The position numbers and the translations under genes were made by a program. A stretch of DNA of 64,000 nt from Pseudomonas sp. NCCP-436 (GTDB lineage Bacteria > Pseudomonadota > Gammaproteobacteria > Pseudomonadales > Pseudomonadaceae). This document shows, one piece after another, positions 48,118 through 56,808 of this stretch; position 1 is the first letter of the stretch, and each line of letters opens with the position of its first letter. A model generated the notes under the pieces. It was not told where the DNA came from. It saw only the letters and a program-made list of their open reading frames with translations, and did not search any database. The DNA is taken from assembly GCF_019656335.1 (NCBI RefSeq), contig NZ_BPLZ01000006.1, positions 124,001 to 188,000 on the forward strand, written 5' to 3'.

Positions 48118-48546
48118 TTAAATCTTCAGTTCTTGGGGCTGCTGGGCAGTGTGCGGGTGAGTAGCACCCTTGTACACCTTCAGCTTGCGGTACATGTCGC
48201 GACCCAGCGGATTCTTCGGCAGCATGCCTTTAACCGCGGTCTCGATCACACGCTCAGGGGCACGAGCGATCAGCTTCTCGAAGCTGATTTCCTTGATGCC
48301 GCCCGGGAAACCGGAGTGGGAGTAGTACTTCTTGTCGCTAGACTTGGCGCCAGTGACACGAACCTGCTCGGCATTGATGACGACGATGTAGTCGCCGGTA
48401 TCGACGTGAGGGGTGTACTCGGGCTTGTGCTTGCCGCGCAGACGGCTTGCGATCTCGGTGGCCAGACGACCCAGGGTCTGGCCTGCAGCGTCGACGACAT
48501 ACCAGTCGCGCTTAACAGTTTCCGGTTTTGCAGTAAAAGTCTTCAT
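48118..48546 (-). CDS. rplM: 50S ribosomal protein L13
   Basis: A 142-residue ribosomal protein that binds 23S rRNA early in assembly. [38 protein letters not shown] and [19 protein letters not shown] are diagnostic. It has a good promoter 42 bp upstream (48588-48616). Confidence 0.99.
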   Translation of the reverse strand: MKTFTAKPETVKRDWYVVDAAGQTLGRLATEIASRLRGKHKPEYTPHVDTGDYIVVINAEQVRVTGAKSSDKKYYSHSGFPGGIKEISFEKLIARAPERVIETAVKGMLPKNPLGRDMYRKLKVYKGATHPHTAQQPQELKI

Positions 48547-48587
48547 TCGCTATAGCCTCAGGGGCCGCCCTGAAAATAAGACGGCGG

Positions 48588-48616
48588 ATCTTACTGAATG
48601 GTGCTTGCTTTGACAA
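48588..48616 (-). promoter_or_regulatory. Sigma-70 promoter of rplM-rpsI
   Basis: On the minus strand TTGTCA (plus 48611-48616) and TAAGAT (plus 48588-48593) are separated by exactly 17 bp. The leader to the rplM ATG would be about 35 nt, which leaves little space for a structured ribosomal-protein leader. Confidence 0.65.
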
Positions 48617-48690
48617 GTCAAAGACGGCCGGAAACAGACGCTATCGGGGGCTCGGGTCAGCGCGTCCGCTACGGCGGAGGGTTCGGTGGA

Positions 48691-48732
48691 CTAGGCATCC
48701 CCACCTTCTCTCTTGGCGAGCTAGGCATTCCC
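48691..48732. repeat. Short direct repeat in the rplM / aldo-keto reductase gap
   Basis: CTAGGCATCCCC (48691-48702) and CTAGGCATTCCC (48721-48732) repeat at 30-bp spacing within the 278-bp divergent region 48547-48824. The first copy also lies in a GGTGG / CCACC hairpin. No protein or RNA gene was recognised in this gap. Confidence 0.4.
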
Positions 48733-48824
48733 GCGTCGAGAGCTGCGAAATTATGCCGATTGCAGCGAAAATAGCAACCTGCTTTGATGTGAACCCTTCA
48801 CCTGCAGTCAACGAGGAGTATTCA

Positions 48825-49862
48825 ATGCGATACCGTCAGCTCGGCCGCACCGACCTGAAAGTCAGCGCCCTGTGCCTGGGCAGCATGACCTGGGGAGAAC
48901 AGAACAGCGAGGCCGAGGGCTTCGCCCAAATTCAGCGCGCCAAGGCCGGCGGGATCAATTTCATCGACACCGCCGAGATGTACCCGGTACCACCTCGCGC
49001 CGAAACATACAGCCGCACCGAGCAAATCATCGGCAACTACTTCCGCCAACACGGTGACCGTGCTGACTGGATCCTGGCGAGCAAGGTCGCCGGCCCCGGC
49101 AACGGCATCAGTCACATCCGCGATGGACAGCTGAAGTTCGACCGCAAGCACATCGTCGCCGCACTGGACGCCAGCCTCAAGCGCCTGCAGACCGACTGGA
49201 TTGACCTCTACCAGCTGCACTGGCCGGAGCGTCCAACCAACTTCTTCGGCCAGCTCGGCTACCGCCACCAGGAGACGGAGTTCACCCCGCTGGAGGAAAC
49301 CCTGGAAGTGCTCGACGAGCAGGTGCGCGCCGGCAAGATCCGTCACATCGGCCTGTCCAACGAAACGCCCTGGGGCACCATGAAGTTCCTGCAATTGGCT
49401 GAAAGCCGCGGCTGGCCGCGGGCAGTCTCGATCCAGAATCCTTACAACCTGCTCAATCGCACATTTGAGGTGGGCCTGGCGGAAGTGGCGATCCGTGAGC
49501 AATGCGGCCTGCTGGCCTACTCGCCACTGGCCTTCGGCATGCTCAGCGGCAAGTACGAAGACGGCGCCCGCCCGGCCAGCGCCCGCATTACCCTGTTCAG
49601 CCGCTTCTCCCGCTATACCAACCCGCAGGCGGAGGCGGCCTGCTCTCGCTACGTCAGCCTGGCCCGAGAACACGGCCTGGATCCGGCTCAGATGGCACTG
49701 GCCTTTGTTACCGCGCAGCCCTTCGTGACCAGCAACATCATCGGAGCCACCAGCCTGGAACAACTGAACAGCAACCTGGCCAGCGCCGAGCTGAAGCTCT
49801 CTGAAGAGGTGCTCGCCGGCATCGAGGCGATTCACAAGGCGCAGCCGAACCCGGCCCCCTGA
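48825..49862 (+). CDS. Aldo/keto reductase (Tas-like)
   Basis: A 345-residue NADPH-dependent oxidoreductase with a TIM-barrel fold. The catalytic tetrad is present: D48 and Y53 (FIDTAEMYP), K87 (ILASKVAG) and H132 (LYQLHWPERP). Length and the insert after the TAEMY motif resemble E. coli Tas and YajO-type enzymes. The physiological substrate is unknown. GAGGAG precedes the ATG at 48825; an upstream in-frame start at 48753 lacks this. A terminator follows directly. Confidence 0.93.
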   Translation: MRYRQLGRTDLKVSALCLGSMTWGEQNSEAEGFAQIQRAKAGGINFIDTAEMYPVPPRAETYSRTEQIIGNYFRQHGDRADWILASKVAGPGNGISHIRDGQLKFDRKHIVAALDASLKRLQTDWIDLYQLHWPERPTNFFGQLGYRHQETEFTPLEETLEVLDEQVRAGKIRHIGLSNETPWGTMKFLQLAESRGWPRAVSIQNPYNLLNRTFEVGLAEVAIREQCGLLAYSPLAFGMLSGKYEDGARPASARITLFSRFSRYTNPQAEAACSRYVSLAREHGLDPAQMALAFVTAQPFVTSNIIGATSLEQLNSNLASAELKLSEEVLAGIEAIHKAQPNPAP

Positions 49863-49867
49863 ACGAG

Positions 49868-49892
49868 AAAGCCCGGTAGATACCGGGCTTTT
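49868..49892. terminator. Bidirectional terminator
   Basis: AAAGCCCGGT (49868-49877) and ACCGGGCTTT (49882-49891) form a 10-bp stem with an AGAT loop between the convergent aldo/keto reductase and acyl-CoA dehydrogenase genes. Confidence 0.88.
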
Positions 49893-49910
49893 CTTTCGCA
49901 GCAGTCGTGC

Positions 49911-51047
49911 TTACAGCGAGCGGCTGATGATTTCCTTCATGATCTCGTTGGTGCCGGCATAAATACGCTGCACCCGCGAGTCGGCCCAGGCTCGAGCGAT
50001 AGGGTACTCCCACATAAAGCCGTAGCCGCCATGCAGCTGTACGCATTCGTCGATCACCTTGCACTGCAGGTCGGTTCCCCAGTACTTGAGCATTGCCGCA
50101 GTCGGCACATCGAGTTTTTTGTTCAGATGCAGATCCAGACAGCGGTCGACGAATACCCGGCCAACCTGGATTTCAGTAGCCATTTCCGCCAGCTTGAAAC
50201 GGGTGTTCTGGAAGTCCGCCACAGCACGCCCGAAAGCCTTGCGTTCGCGGGTGTAATCGAGCGTCCACTTCAACGCTGCCTCGGCCGATGCCAGTGCCGC
50301 GACCCCCACGGTCAGACGCTCCTGCGGCAGTTCCTGCATCAGGTAGACGAAGCCCATGCCCTCTCTGCCGAGCAAATTGGCCTTGGGAATACGTACATCC
50401 TGGAAAAACAGCTCGGAGGTATCCTGAGCTTTCATGCCGACCTTTTCCAGACGCTTGCCCTTGGAAAAGCCCGGCGTGCCGGCTTCCACCAGGAACAAAC
50501 TGATGCCCTTGGCGCCGGCCCTGGGATCGGTCTTGGCCACGACTATCACCAGGTCGGCCAGCCAGCCGTTGGTGATAAAGGTCTTGGAACCGTTGATCAC
50601 ATACTCGTCGCCATCCAGCACGGCGGTGGTCTTCACCCCCTGCAAATCGGAACCGGTGCCCGGCTCGGTCATGGCGATGGCAGTAACCAGCTCGCCACTG
50701 ACCAGCCTGGGTAGATAGTGGCGCTTCTGCTCTTCCGAGCCGTAATGGAGGATGTAGGGCGCAACGATGTCGGAATGCAGGGAAAAGCCGACCCCGGTCA
50801 GCCCCAGACGCGCCTGCTCCTCGATGACCACGGTACTGTAGAGGAAGTCGGCGCCCATACCGCCGTATTCCTCGGGAATGTGCGAGCAGAGCAGCCCCGC
50901 TTCGCCTGCCTTGTTCCACAGGGCACGATCGATGTGGCCATCCTTCTCCCACTGAGCGTGGTAAGGCACCGCCTCCTGCTCGAAGAACTTGCGCACACTG
51001 TCGCGAAACAACTCGTGATCGGAACTGAATAGGGTTCTGGGGATCAT
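49911..51047 (-). CDS. Acyl-CoA dehydrogenase, long-chain (LCAD) type
   Basis: A 378-residue FAD enzyme that oxidises acyl-CoA to trans-2-enoyl-CoA. FAD and substrate motifs are AMTEPGTGSDLQG (125-137) and GSKTFITNGWLADL. The C-terminus reads VQLHGGYGFMWEYP and YAGTNEIMKEI. The catalytic glutamate common to short- and medium-chain enzymes (YEGT) is Ala here, as in mammalian LCAD. By analogy the base is probably E288 in KLAEMATE. The electron acceptor would be ETF. Two palindromes lie directly upstream of the start. Confidence 0.92.
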   Translation of the reverse strand: MIPRTLFSSDHELFRDSVRKFFEQEAVPYHAQWEKDGHIDRALWNKAGEAGLLCSHIPEEYGGMGADFLYSTVVIEEQARLGLTGVGFSLHSDIVAPYILHYGSEEQKRHYLPRLVSGELVTAIAMTEPGTGSDLQGVKTTAVLDGDEYVINGSKTFITNGWLADLVIVVAKTDPRAGAKGISLFLVEAGTPGFSKGKRLEKVGMKAQDTSELFFQDVRIPKANLLGREGMGFVYLMQELPQERLTVGVAALASAEAALKWTLDYTRERKAFGRAVADFQNTRFKLAEMATEIQVGRVFVDRCLDLHLNKKLDVPTAAMLKYWGTDLQCKVIDECVQLHGGYGFMWEYPIARAWADSRVQRIYAGTNEIMKEIISRSL

Positions 51048-51070
51048 GGCGCTACCTGTGTCAGGCCAAA

Positions 51071-51089
51071 AAAGTCAGGCCCTGACTTT
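51071..51089. promoter_or_regulatory. Perfect 9-bp inverted repeat upstream of the acyl-CoA dehydrogenase
   Basis: AAAGTCAGG (51071-51079) and CCTGACTTT (51081-51089) form a perfect palindrome around one central C, 23 bp before the dehydrogenase start. It is a likely operator in the 139-bp divergent region. Confidence 0.5.
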
Positions 51090-51091
51090 AG

Positions 51092-51107
51092 CCAAGCAAA
51101 CGCTTGG
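51092..51107. promoter_or_regulatory. Second palindrome, CCAAGC-N4-GCTTGG
   Basis: CCAAGC (51092-51097) and GCTTGG (51102-51107) flank AAAC, two bases after the first palindrome. The shape resembles operators of TetR-family fatty-acid regulators, but the adjacent regulator is AraC-type, so the binder is unknown. Confidence 0.5.
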
Positions 51108-51186
51108 TCACACTGGACACAAGCGCCAAAAAATAAGACGATCCAGCCGCTGCATGACCACTTAGCCTTGAATAAGAACAATACCT

Positions 51187-52194
51187 ATGGTGATCCCCCA
51201 GCCCAGCGCCCCCCTGCGACGCGTCAGCATTCTCGCTACCGACGGTGTCTTTGCTTCCACCCTGATGCAAGCCAAGGATTTCTTTCACATGGCAGGCATC
51301 CGCTATGCCAGACAACAGGGGCTCGGCCACGAACCCCCTTTCGAGATCCTTCTGGTCAGCCCTGACGGACAGCCCGTGAACAGCTTCAGCACGGTCCGGG
51401 TTCCAGTCGATGCCGCACTGGAGCCCTGTGACGTAATCATCCTGCCGCCCTTCTGGGACGACTTCGACACCTTAAGCCGGCGCCATCCGCAGATTCTGGA
51501 CTGGCTGCGCGAGCGTCACGCCGCCGGTACGGCCATCTGCGGTGAAGCCACCGGGGTATTCTGGATGGCCGAAGCCGGCCTGCTGGACGGCAAGGAGGCG
51601 ACCACCTACTGGCGTTTCTTCCAGGAGTTCGCCGAGCGCTTTCCGCGCGTAAACCTGAATCAGGACAAGCACATCTCCGACGCCGACAACCTCTACTGCG
51701 CCGGCGGCGTCACCTCGGCGTGCGATCTCTACATCTACCTGATAGAGCGCTATTGCGGCGCCGGCGTGGCACAGGGCGTGGCCCGCGACATCCTCTACGA
51801 GGTGCAGCGCAGCTACACCCCCGGGCGCCTTGGTTTCGGCGGACAAAAACTGCATCAGGACGTTGCCATACTGCAGATCCAGCAGTGGCTGGAGGAGCAC
51901 TACGCCGATAAATTCCGCTTCGAGGACGTAGCCCGCGAGCATGGCATGAGCATTCGCAACTTCATGCGCCGCTTCCAGGCCGCTACTGGCGACAAACCGC
52001 TGCACTACCTGCAACGACTGCGCATTGAAACGGCCAAGAGCCTGCTTTCGTCCACCCGCAAAAGCATCAAGACAATCAGCTACGAAGTGGGTTATGACGA
52101 TGCCAGCTTCTTCGCCCGGCTGTTCCGCCAGCACACCGAACTGTCACCCAACCAGTATCGTCGCCAGTTCCGCCACAAGGACAGCGGCGCCTGA
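51187..52194 (+). CDS. GlxA-like transcriptional regulator (DJ-1/PfpI plus AraC HTH)
   Basis: A 335-residue regulator. Residues about 11-190 form a DJ-1/PfpI-like domain with a cysteine in the nucleophile-elbow region (AGTAICGEATGVFW) and SACDLYIYLIERYCG. Residues about 225-330 hold the AraC/XylS DNA-binding domain with two helix-turn-helix motifs (FEDVAREHGMSIRNFMRRF; IKTISYEVGYDDASFFARLF). This architecture is shared with GlxA, ArgR and GbdR-type regulators of amino-acid, betaine or carnitine catabolism. The ligand is not identifiable. It is divergent from the acyl-CoA dehydrogenase, its most likely target. Confidence 0.9.
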   Translation: MVIPQPSAPLRRVSILATDGVFASTLMQAKDFFHMAGIRYARQQGLGHEPPFEILLVSPDGQPVNSFSTVRVPVDAALEPCDVIILPPFWDDFDTLSRRHPQILDWLRERHAAGTAICGEATGVFWMAEAGLLDGKEATTYWRFFQEFAERFPRVNLNQDKHISDADNLYCAGGVTSACDLYIYLIERYCGAGVAQGVARDILYEVQRSYTPGRLGFGGQKLHQDVAILQIQQWLEEHYADKFRFEDVAREHGMSIRNFMRRFQAATGDKPLHYLQRLRIETAKSLLSSTRKSIKTISYEVGYDDASFFARLFRQHTELSPNQYRRQFRHKDSGA

Positions 52195-52218
52195 AACGGC
52201 CGCACTGCCGCGCCGCCG

Positions 52219-53313
52219 TCAGGGACGGTGCGGCCGGGCGAGGAACTCGTGCGACTGCATCTCAAGCAGACGGCTGAGGGTTCGCTGAAACTCGAAGTTC
52301 AGCCGCCCGCCGCTGTAGAGATCCTTGAGTTCCACTTCGGCGGAAATGATCAGCTTGACGTTGCGATCGTAGAACTCGTCCACCAGGTTGATAAAGCGCC
52401 GCGCCATATCATCCTTGGCCACGCCCATCTGCTCGACATTGGAGAGCATCACTGCACCGAAGATCTTACCCAGCTCGATGTAATCGTTCTGGCTGCGCGG
52501 CCCATCACAAAGCTCGCGGAACTCGAACCAAGCCACGTCACTGGCCACCTTGCGCGCTCGAATCTCGCGATTCTCGATCAGCAGCACATCGTTATCACGA
52601 ATAACGACCTTCTCCGGCAGCAGACTGCGGAAGCTCTTTTCCAGACTGGCATCGGCTTCCGGGCCCAACGGCGTGTAATAAAGCTCGGCCTGCTCCAGCG
52701 CACGCAAACGATAGTCAATGCCGCTATCGACGTTGACGATCTCGGTGTGCTGCTTGAGCAGAGCAATCGCCGGCAGGAAGCGGGCGCGCTGCAGGCCGTC
52801 CTTGTAAAGACCGTCCGGCACGATGTTGGAGGTGGCCACCAACGAGACGCCGTTGTTGAACAGCTCCTCCAGCAAGGTGGCAAGGATCATCGCATCGGTG
52901 ATGTCGGATACGAAGAACTCGTCGAAACAGATCACCCGCGCCTCGTCGGCAAAGCGCCGGGCAATAATGGTCAGCGGGTTCTTCTCTCCCTTGAGAGTCT
53001 TCATCTCCTCGTGCACGCGCTTCATGAAGCGGTGGAAGTGCGTACGCATCTTCTGCTCGAAGGGAAGCGCATCGAAGAAAGTATCGACCAGATAGGTCTT
53101 GCCACGGCCTACGCCACCCCAGAAGTACAGGCCCTTGACCGGCTCCTGCGGCTTCTTGCCGAACAGCTTGCCCAGCAGCCCGGACTTGCCCCGCTCGCGC
53201 GCGAGCAGATCGTCATACAGACGCTGCAGATGGCGAACGGCGTTTTCCTGGGCCGCATCATGGAAGAATTCCGGCCGCTTGAGGTCGGCCTGATAGCGCT
53301 CGAGAGGAGTCAT
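52219..53313 (-). CDS. zapE: Cell division ATPase ZapE (AFG1 family)
   Basis: A 364-residue AAA-type ATPase. Walker A is GGVGRGKT (66-73). The Walker B region ARVICFDEFFVSDITDA and the arginine-rich second half (FEFRELCDGPRSQNDYI) are typical of AFG1/LACE1/ZapE. E. coli ZapE associates with FtsZ during late constriction. A GC-rich stem (52197-52205 with 52228-52236) spans the stop codon. It is preceded by the trpS terminator and so probably has its own promoter, which I could not identify. Confidence 0.94.
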   Translation of the reverse strand: MTPLERYQADLKRPEFFHDAAQENAVRHLQRLYDDLLARERGKSGLLGKLFGKKPQEPVKGLYFWGGVGRGKTYLVDTFFDALPFEQKMRTHFHRFMKRVHEEMKTLKGEKNPLTIIARRFADEARVICFDEFFVSDITDAMILATLLEELFNNGVSLVATSNIVPDGLYKDGLQRARFLPAIALLKQHTEIVNVDSGIDYRLRALEQAELYYTPLGPEADASLEKSFRSLLPEKVVIRDNDVLLIENREIRARKVASDVAWFEFRELCDGPRSQNDYIELGKIFGAVMLSNVEQMGVAKDDMARRFINLVDEFYDRNVKLIISAEVELKDLYSGGRLNFEFQRTLSRLLEMQSHEFLARPHRP

Positions 53314-53333
53314 GATTCGTTAGCCGGGCAACT

Positions 53334-53366
53334 AAAAACGGGGGCGACACTTTAGCGACGCCCCCG
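53334..53366 (-). terminator. Terminator after trpS
   Basis: CGGGGGCG (53339-53346) and CGCCCCCG (53359-53366) form an 8-bp stem. The A5 at 53334-53338 is a T5 tail on the minus strand. It lies between trpS and zapE. Confidence 0.8.
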
Positions 53367-53385
53367 CTGAATGGCAATCGGGGCA

Positions 53386-53409
53386 CGCCGGACGGATGCT
53401 CGTCCGGCG
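53386..53409 (-). other. Second strong hairpin between trpS and zapE
   Basis: CGCCGGACG (53386-53394) and CGTCCGGCG (53401-53409) form a perfect 9-bp stem with a GATGCT loop, 11 nt after the trpS stop. It has no T-tail. It may stabilise the trpS transcript end or act together with the terminator at 53334-53366. Confidence 0.5.
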
Positions 53410-53420
53410 GGAACCACGGG

Positions 53421-54767
53421 TCAGTCCTGCACAGCCAGCGTTTCGCGCAGACGAGCGATGGCCACCTCCAGTGCCATCGCATCGGCAAACTCGGGACTGG
53501 AGGCGACTGCCTGGTTATCAATCCAGACCGTGAAACCCAGTCCCTCACTGCGCACATCCAGCGTTTCACCAGACTGCAGGCGCTTGCTGGCCTGACCAGC
53601 GGTTTTTCCATCGGCAAAGGATTTCGACAGCAGCAACTGCTCGCCACTGGCGTCCAGCAGCCGGAAACGGAAGCTGCCGTCTTCATCGCGAAAACTGACG
53701 AAGCGCGCACTCTTGGCTGCCTTTTTCTTCTCGCTACCGGCCACCTGCACCTGCTCACGGAACGAGCGCAGGCCCACTGCCTCACGCAGCTCACCAAGGA
53801 AAGGCGTGGCAATCCTGCGCGCCTTGGCGGCACCGGCGAGGAGGATGTCCTCCAGGTCGGCCGGTTTGGCAATCAGCGTGTTGTAGCGCTCACGCGCCTC
53901 ACCCAGGGTGTCTTCAAGCAACTGGTACAGACGGTTCTTCGCTTCGCCCCAGGCCAATCCGCCCTCCAGATCAGCTCGGAACCCTGCCTGCTGCTCCGGA
54001 GTTGCGAAGGCCTGGTAGAGGCTGAACAGGTGCGAGCTGTCGGCGTCTTTCGGCTCGCCCGGCGCACGCGAATCGGTGACGATCCGCGCGACTGCATCCT
54101 TGAGCTGCTTGCTGCTGCCAAACAGCGGGATGGTGTTGTCGTAGCTCTTGCTCATCTTGCGGCCGTCGAGGCCCGGCAGTGTAGCCACGTTTTCCTCGAT
54201 CACCGCCTCGGGCAGGACGAACAGCTCACGCCCCTTGCCGAACAGGTGATTGAAGCGCTGGCCGATGTCGCGGGCCATCTCTACGTGCTGGATCTGGTCA
54301 CGACCAACCGGCACCTTCTGCGCATTGAACATCAGGATGTCAGCAGCCATCAGCACCGGATAGCTGAACAGGCCCATGGTGACACCCGCGTCCGGGTCTT
54401 CACCGACCTCGACGTTCTTGTCCACCGAAGCCTTGTAGGCGTGGGCACGGTTGAGCAGGCCCTTGCCGGCGACACAGGTAAGCAGCCAGCACAGCTCGGG
54501 AATCTCGGGGATATCGGACTGGCGATAGAAGGTCGCCTTGTCGGTATCCAGCCCCAAGGCCAGCCAGGTGGCAGCGATCTCCATGCGCGAGCGCTGGATA
54601 CGCGCCGGGTCGTCGCACTTGATCAGCGCGTGGTAATCGGCCAGAAAGTAGAAAGAGTCAGCCTGCGGATCGCGGCTGGCAGCAATGGCCGGACGGATGG
54701 CACCGGCGTAGTTGCCCAGATGCGGAGTGCCAGTAGTGGTGATACCGGTAAGAATACGGGTTGTCAT
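53421..54767 (-). CDS. trpS: Tryptophanyl-tRNA synthetase
   Basis: A 448-residue class I aminoacyl-tRNA synthetase. The HIGH-type signature reads TPHLGN (14-19) and the KMSKS loop is at 204-208 ([10 protein letters not shown]). It is about 110 residues longer than the E. coli enzyme. The extension at about 340-448 ([20 protein letters not shown] onward) is a feature of Pseudomonas-type TrpRS and its role is unknown to me. No trp-codon-rich leader peptide or T-box was seen upstream. Confidence 0.97.
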   Translation of the reverse strand: MTTRILTGITTTGTPHLGNYAGAIRPAIAASRDPQADSFYFLADYHALIKCDDPARIQRSRMEIAATWLALGLDTDKATFYRQSDIPEIPELCWLLTCVAGKGLLNRAHAYKASVDKNVEVGEDPDAGVTMGLFSYPVLMAADILMFNAQKVPVGRDQIQHVEMARDIGQRFNHLFGKGRELFVLPEAVIEENVATLPGLDGRKMSKSYDNTIPLFGSSKQLKDAVARIVTDSRAPGEPKDADSSHLFSLYQAFATPEQQAGFRADLEGGLAWGEAKNRLYQLLEDTLGEARERYNTLIAKPADLEDILLAGAAKARRIATPFLGELREAVGLRSFREQVQVAGSEKKKAAKSARFVSFRDEDGSFRFRLLDASGEQLLLSKSFADGKTAGQASKRLQSGETLDVRSEGLGFTVWIDNQAVASSPEFADAMALEVAIARLRETLAVQD

Positions 54768-54804
54768 GAGGTTTGCCTGAATTCGTACGCAAAGGATCGG
54801 AAAC

Positions 54805-55437
54805 TTACAGGCGCGGCAGCAGAAGTTCTTTCAGATCCGTCAGCCGGCCATGAAAAAAGTGGCCGCATTCTGCCACTTTCAGCAGCTCGTGGGCACGCCC
54901 GAGGCCGGCCGACCAGTCGTAAACGGCCTGAGCTTCGATCACTTCGTCGTCTTCCGGCTGAATCACAACTAGCGGACAGCGGCTGGCCGGCGGATTGTCT
55001 GCAGTCAGCCTGTGCACGGCAGGTGCCACCATGAACAGAGCCTGCGGAACCCGCTCTCGGGCCTCCAGCCGGCCGCCCAACGCGGCGGCAACGAAACCAC
55101 CGAAGGAAAAACCAAGCAGGGTTACGGGCAAGTCCGGATAGCGCTCCCGCAACCAGTCGGCCACCGCCTCGGCGTCATCCACCTCGCCATTGCCCATGTC
55201 ATGACTACCGGCACTGGCACCCACACCGCGATAGTTGAAGCGCAAGGTGTGATAACCGCAGTCGCGCGCGGTGCGCTGCAGGGTTGAGACCACCTTGTTG
55301 AGCATGGTTCCGCCCTGCACCGGATTGGGATGACAAACCAGCGCCACACCACGGGCGGCCGGCACTTCGAGATGGAGGGCTTCCAGCTGGCCCTGTGGAC
55401 CTGGAATGAAAACGGGGGTTTCGCGACTGAGCAACAC
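54805..55437 (-). CDS. Alpha/beta hydrolase, dienelactone hydrolase-like
   Basis: A 210-residue cytoplasmic alpha/beta hydrolase. The nucleophile elbow is GFSFGG with S111. An acidic residue in QPEDDEVI (about 164) and H196 region in ECGHFFHG complete a plausible triad. An early strand [13 protein letters not shown] and [11 protein letters not shown] are typical of a widespread family of small uncharacterised hydrolases. The substrate is unknown. It lies just upstream of trpS with a 37-bp gap and may be co-transcribed with it. Confidence 0.88.
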   Translation of the reverse strand: MLLSRETPVFIPGPQGQLEALHLEVPAARGVALVCHPNPVQGGTMLNKVVSTLQRTARDCGYHTLRFNYRGVGASAGSHDMGNGEVDDAEAVADWLRERYPDLPVTLLGFSFGGFVAAALGGRLEARERVPQALFMVAPAVHRLTADNPPASRCPLVVIQPEDDEVIEAQAVYDWSAGLGRAHELLKVAECGHFFHGRLTDLKELLLPRL

Positions 55438-55567
55438 TGAACTCCGTGACCCCGTAACGGGTCGACTCGTCTAGCAGACTGCCTGCAAAGCAGACGTGAA
55501 CACAGAAAATCCTGCGCCGCCAAGGGCAGCCCAACCGGCAGCCCGATGGCAAAGCGAGGAAAGGGAG

Positions 55568-55584
55568 TTTACGCGGTGTAAACC
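55568..55584. promoter_or_regulatory. Inverted repeat in the hydrolase/zapG divergent region
   Basis: GTTTAC (55568-55573) and GTAAAC (55579-55584) flank GCGGT, and the symmetry extends imperfectly outward as GGA / TCC. It is an operator-like site in the 271-bp gap 55438-55708, which otherwise shows no gene. Confidence 0.35.
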
Positions 55585-55708
55585 TCCATTCCGAGCCGAT
55601 TGTGCGCATTCGCAGCCGGGTGCTGCCGGCGCCGAATCACTCCGGACCGTATACAGCGCAGGCTCAAGCCGCTAACGTAAAGCAAAGCCGTTTTGAGAGG
55701 AAGGACTC

Positions 55709-56140
55709 GTGGAACAGACACTTACTGCCTGGTTGATACCCGCCCTGACCCTGGTGGTCGGCATCGCCGTGGGCTTTCTCCTCGCCCGACTGGCACCCAA
55801 TGCAGCACCGGGACGCAGCCAGCGGCAGATGGACGAAATGCAGGCACGCTTCGAGGCCTACCAGAACGAAGTGGTAACTCACTTCAATACCACCGCCAGC
55901 CTGGTGAAGAAGCTCACCCAGAGCTACCAGGAGGTCCAGGAGCACCTGTCAGACGGCGCCAACCGTCTGGCCCTGGACGAACTGACCCGACAGCGTCTGC
56001 TGGCCACGCTCAATAGCGTTGATACAGGAGAAAAGCGCGAGCGCCTGACTCCGCCAAAGAACTACGAGATGCCCAAAGACTATGCGCCGAAAAGCGATGG
56101 CCCGGGCATGCTCGACGAGAGCTACGGTCTGAAGAAGTAA
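55709..56140 (+). CDS. zapG: YhcB/ZapG family envelope protein (DUF1043)
   Basis: A 143-residue bitopic membrane protein. One N-terminal helix (about 8-27, WLIPALTLVVGIAVGFLLA) is followed by a cytoplasmic coiled coil (about 38-85, QMDEMQARFEAYQNEVVTH) and a disordered Pro/Lys-rich tail. YhcB homologues interact with elongation and division proteins and link envelope growth to lipid supply. It starts with GTG at 55709 after GAGAGGAAGG. A clear terminator follows. Confidence 0.9.
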   Translation: MEQTLTAWLIPALTLVVGIAVGFLLARLAPNAAPGRSQRQMDEMQARFEAYQNEVVTHFNTTASLVKKLTQSYQEVQEHLSDGANRLALDELTRQRLLATLNSVDTGEKRERLTPPKNYEMPKDYAPKSDGPGMLDESYGLKK

Positions 56141-56150
56141 CCATTGCACA

Positions 56151-56176
56151 GAGCCCCGCTCCGGCGGGGCTCTTCA
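56151..56176 (+). terminator. Terminator after zapG
   Basis: GAGCCCCGC (56151-56159) and GCGGGGCTC (56164-56172) form a 9-bp stem with a TCCG loop, followed by TTCATTT. Confidence 0.8.
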
Positions 56177-56184
56177 TTTGCGCC

Positions 56185-56808
56185 TCAACCGGCGCTGTAA
56201 CCCAGGCGATTCCGCAACGCCTGCTCAAGGCGCTGAGCCACCTCGTCCAGCGAGACCGGACTGTTCAGCAAATCCTTCATCTGTACCATCTTCAGCCCGG
56301 CGTAGCCGCAAGGATTGATGCGCAGGAAGGGGGTCATGTCCATGTCTACGTTCAGCGCCAGGCCATGGAAGGAACAGCCGCGGCTGACCCGCAGTCCCAG
56401 CGAGGCGATTTTGTCGCCATTGACATAGACCCCTGGAGCATCGGCCTTGGGTGCTGCAACGATGCCGTAACCAGCCAGCAGATCGACCAGACTCTGCTCC
56501 ATCGCGGTGACCAGCTCGCGCACGCCCAGATCCAGGCGGCGCAAATCGAGCATCAGATAGGCCACCAGCTGGCCGGGGCCGTGGTAGGTCACCTGGCCGC
56601 CGCGCTCGACCTGCACCACCGGAATATCGCCCGGCGCCAGCAGATGCTCGGCCTTGCCGGCCTGGCCCTGGGTGAACACCTGCGGATGCTGCAGCAACCA
56701 GATCTCGTCCGGCGTCTGCTCATCACGCTCACGGGTCAGCCGACGCATGGCTTCCAGCGTCGGCTGGTAGTCGACCAGGCCCAGATGGCGAACGATCAGC
56801 GACGCCAC
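56185..56808 (-). CDS. lipB: Octanoyl-[ACP]:protein N-octanoyltransferase
   Basis: A 207-residue enzyme that moves octanoyl groups from ACP to lipoyl domains, the first step of lipoate synthesis. The motif [12 protein letters not shown] (69-80), catalytic lysine K133 in NGDKIASLG and catalytic cysteine C167 in INPCGYAG are intact. Its ATG shares one base with the ybeD stop. lipA, the next enzyme, is not in this window. Confidence 0.97.
   Translation of the reverse strand: MASLIVRHLGLVDYQPTLEAMRRLTRERDEQTPDEIWLLQHPQVFTQGQAGKAEHLLAPGDIPVVQVERGGQVTYHGPGQLVAYLMLDLRRLDLGVRELVTAMEQSLVDLLAGYGIVAAPKADAPGVYVNGDKIASLGLRVSRGCSFHGLALNVDMDMTPFLRINPCGYAGLKMVQMKDLLNSPVSLDEVAQRLEQALRNRLGYSAG

Noticed and set aside
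48691..48732. Direct repeats as attachment sites or IS target duplications
   Set aside because: Only 30 bp apart with nothing between them, so they do not bound an element.
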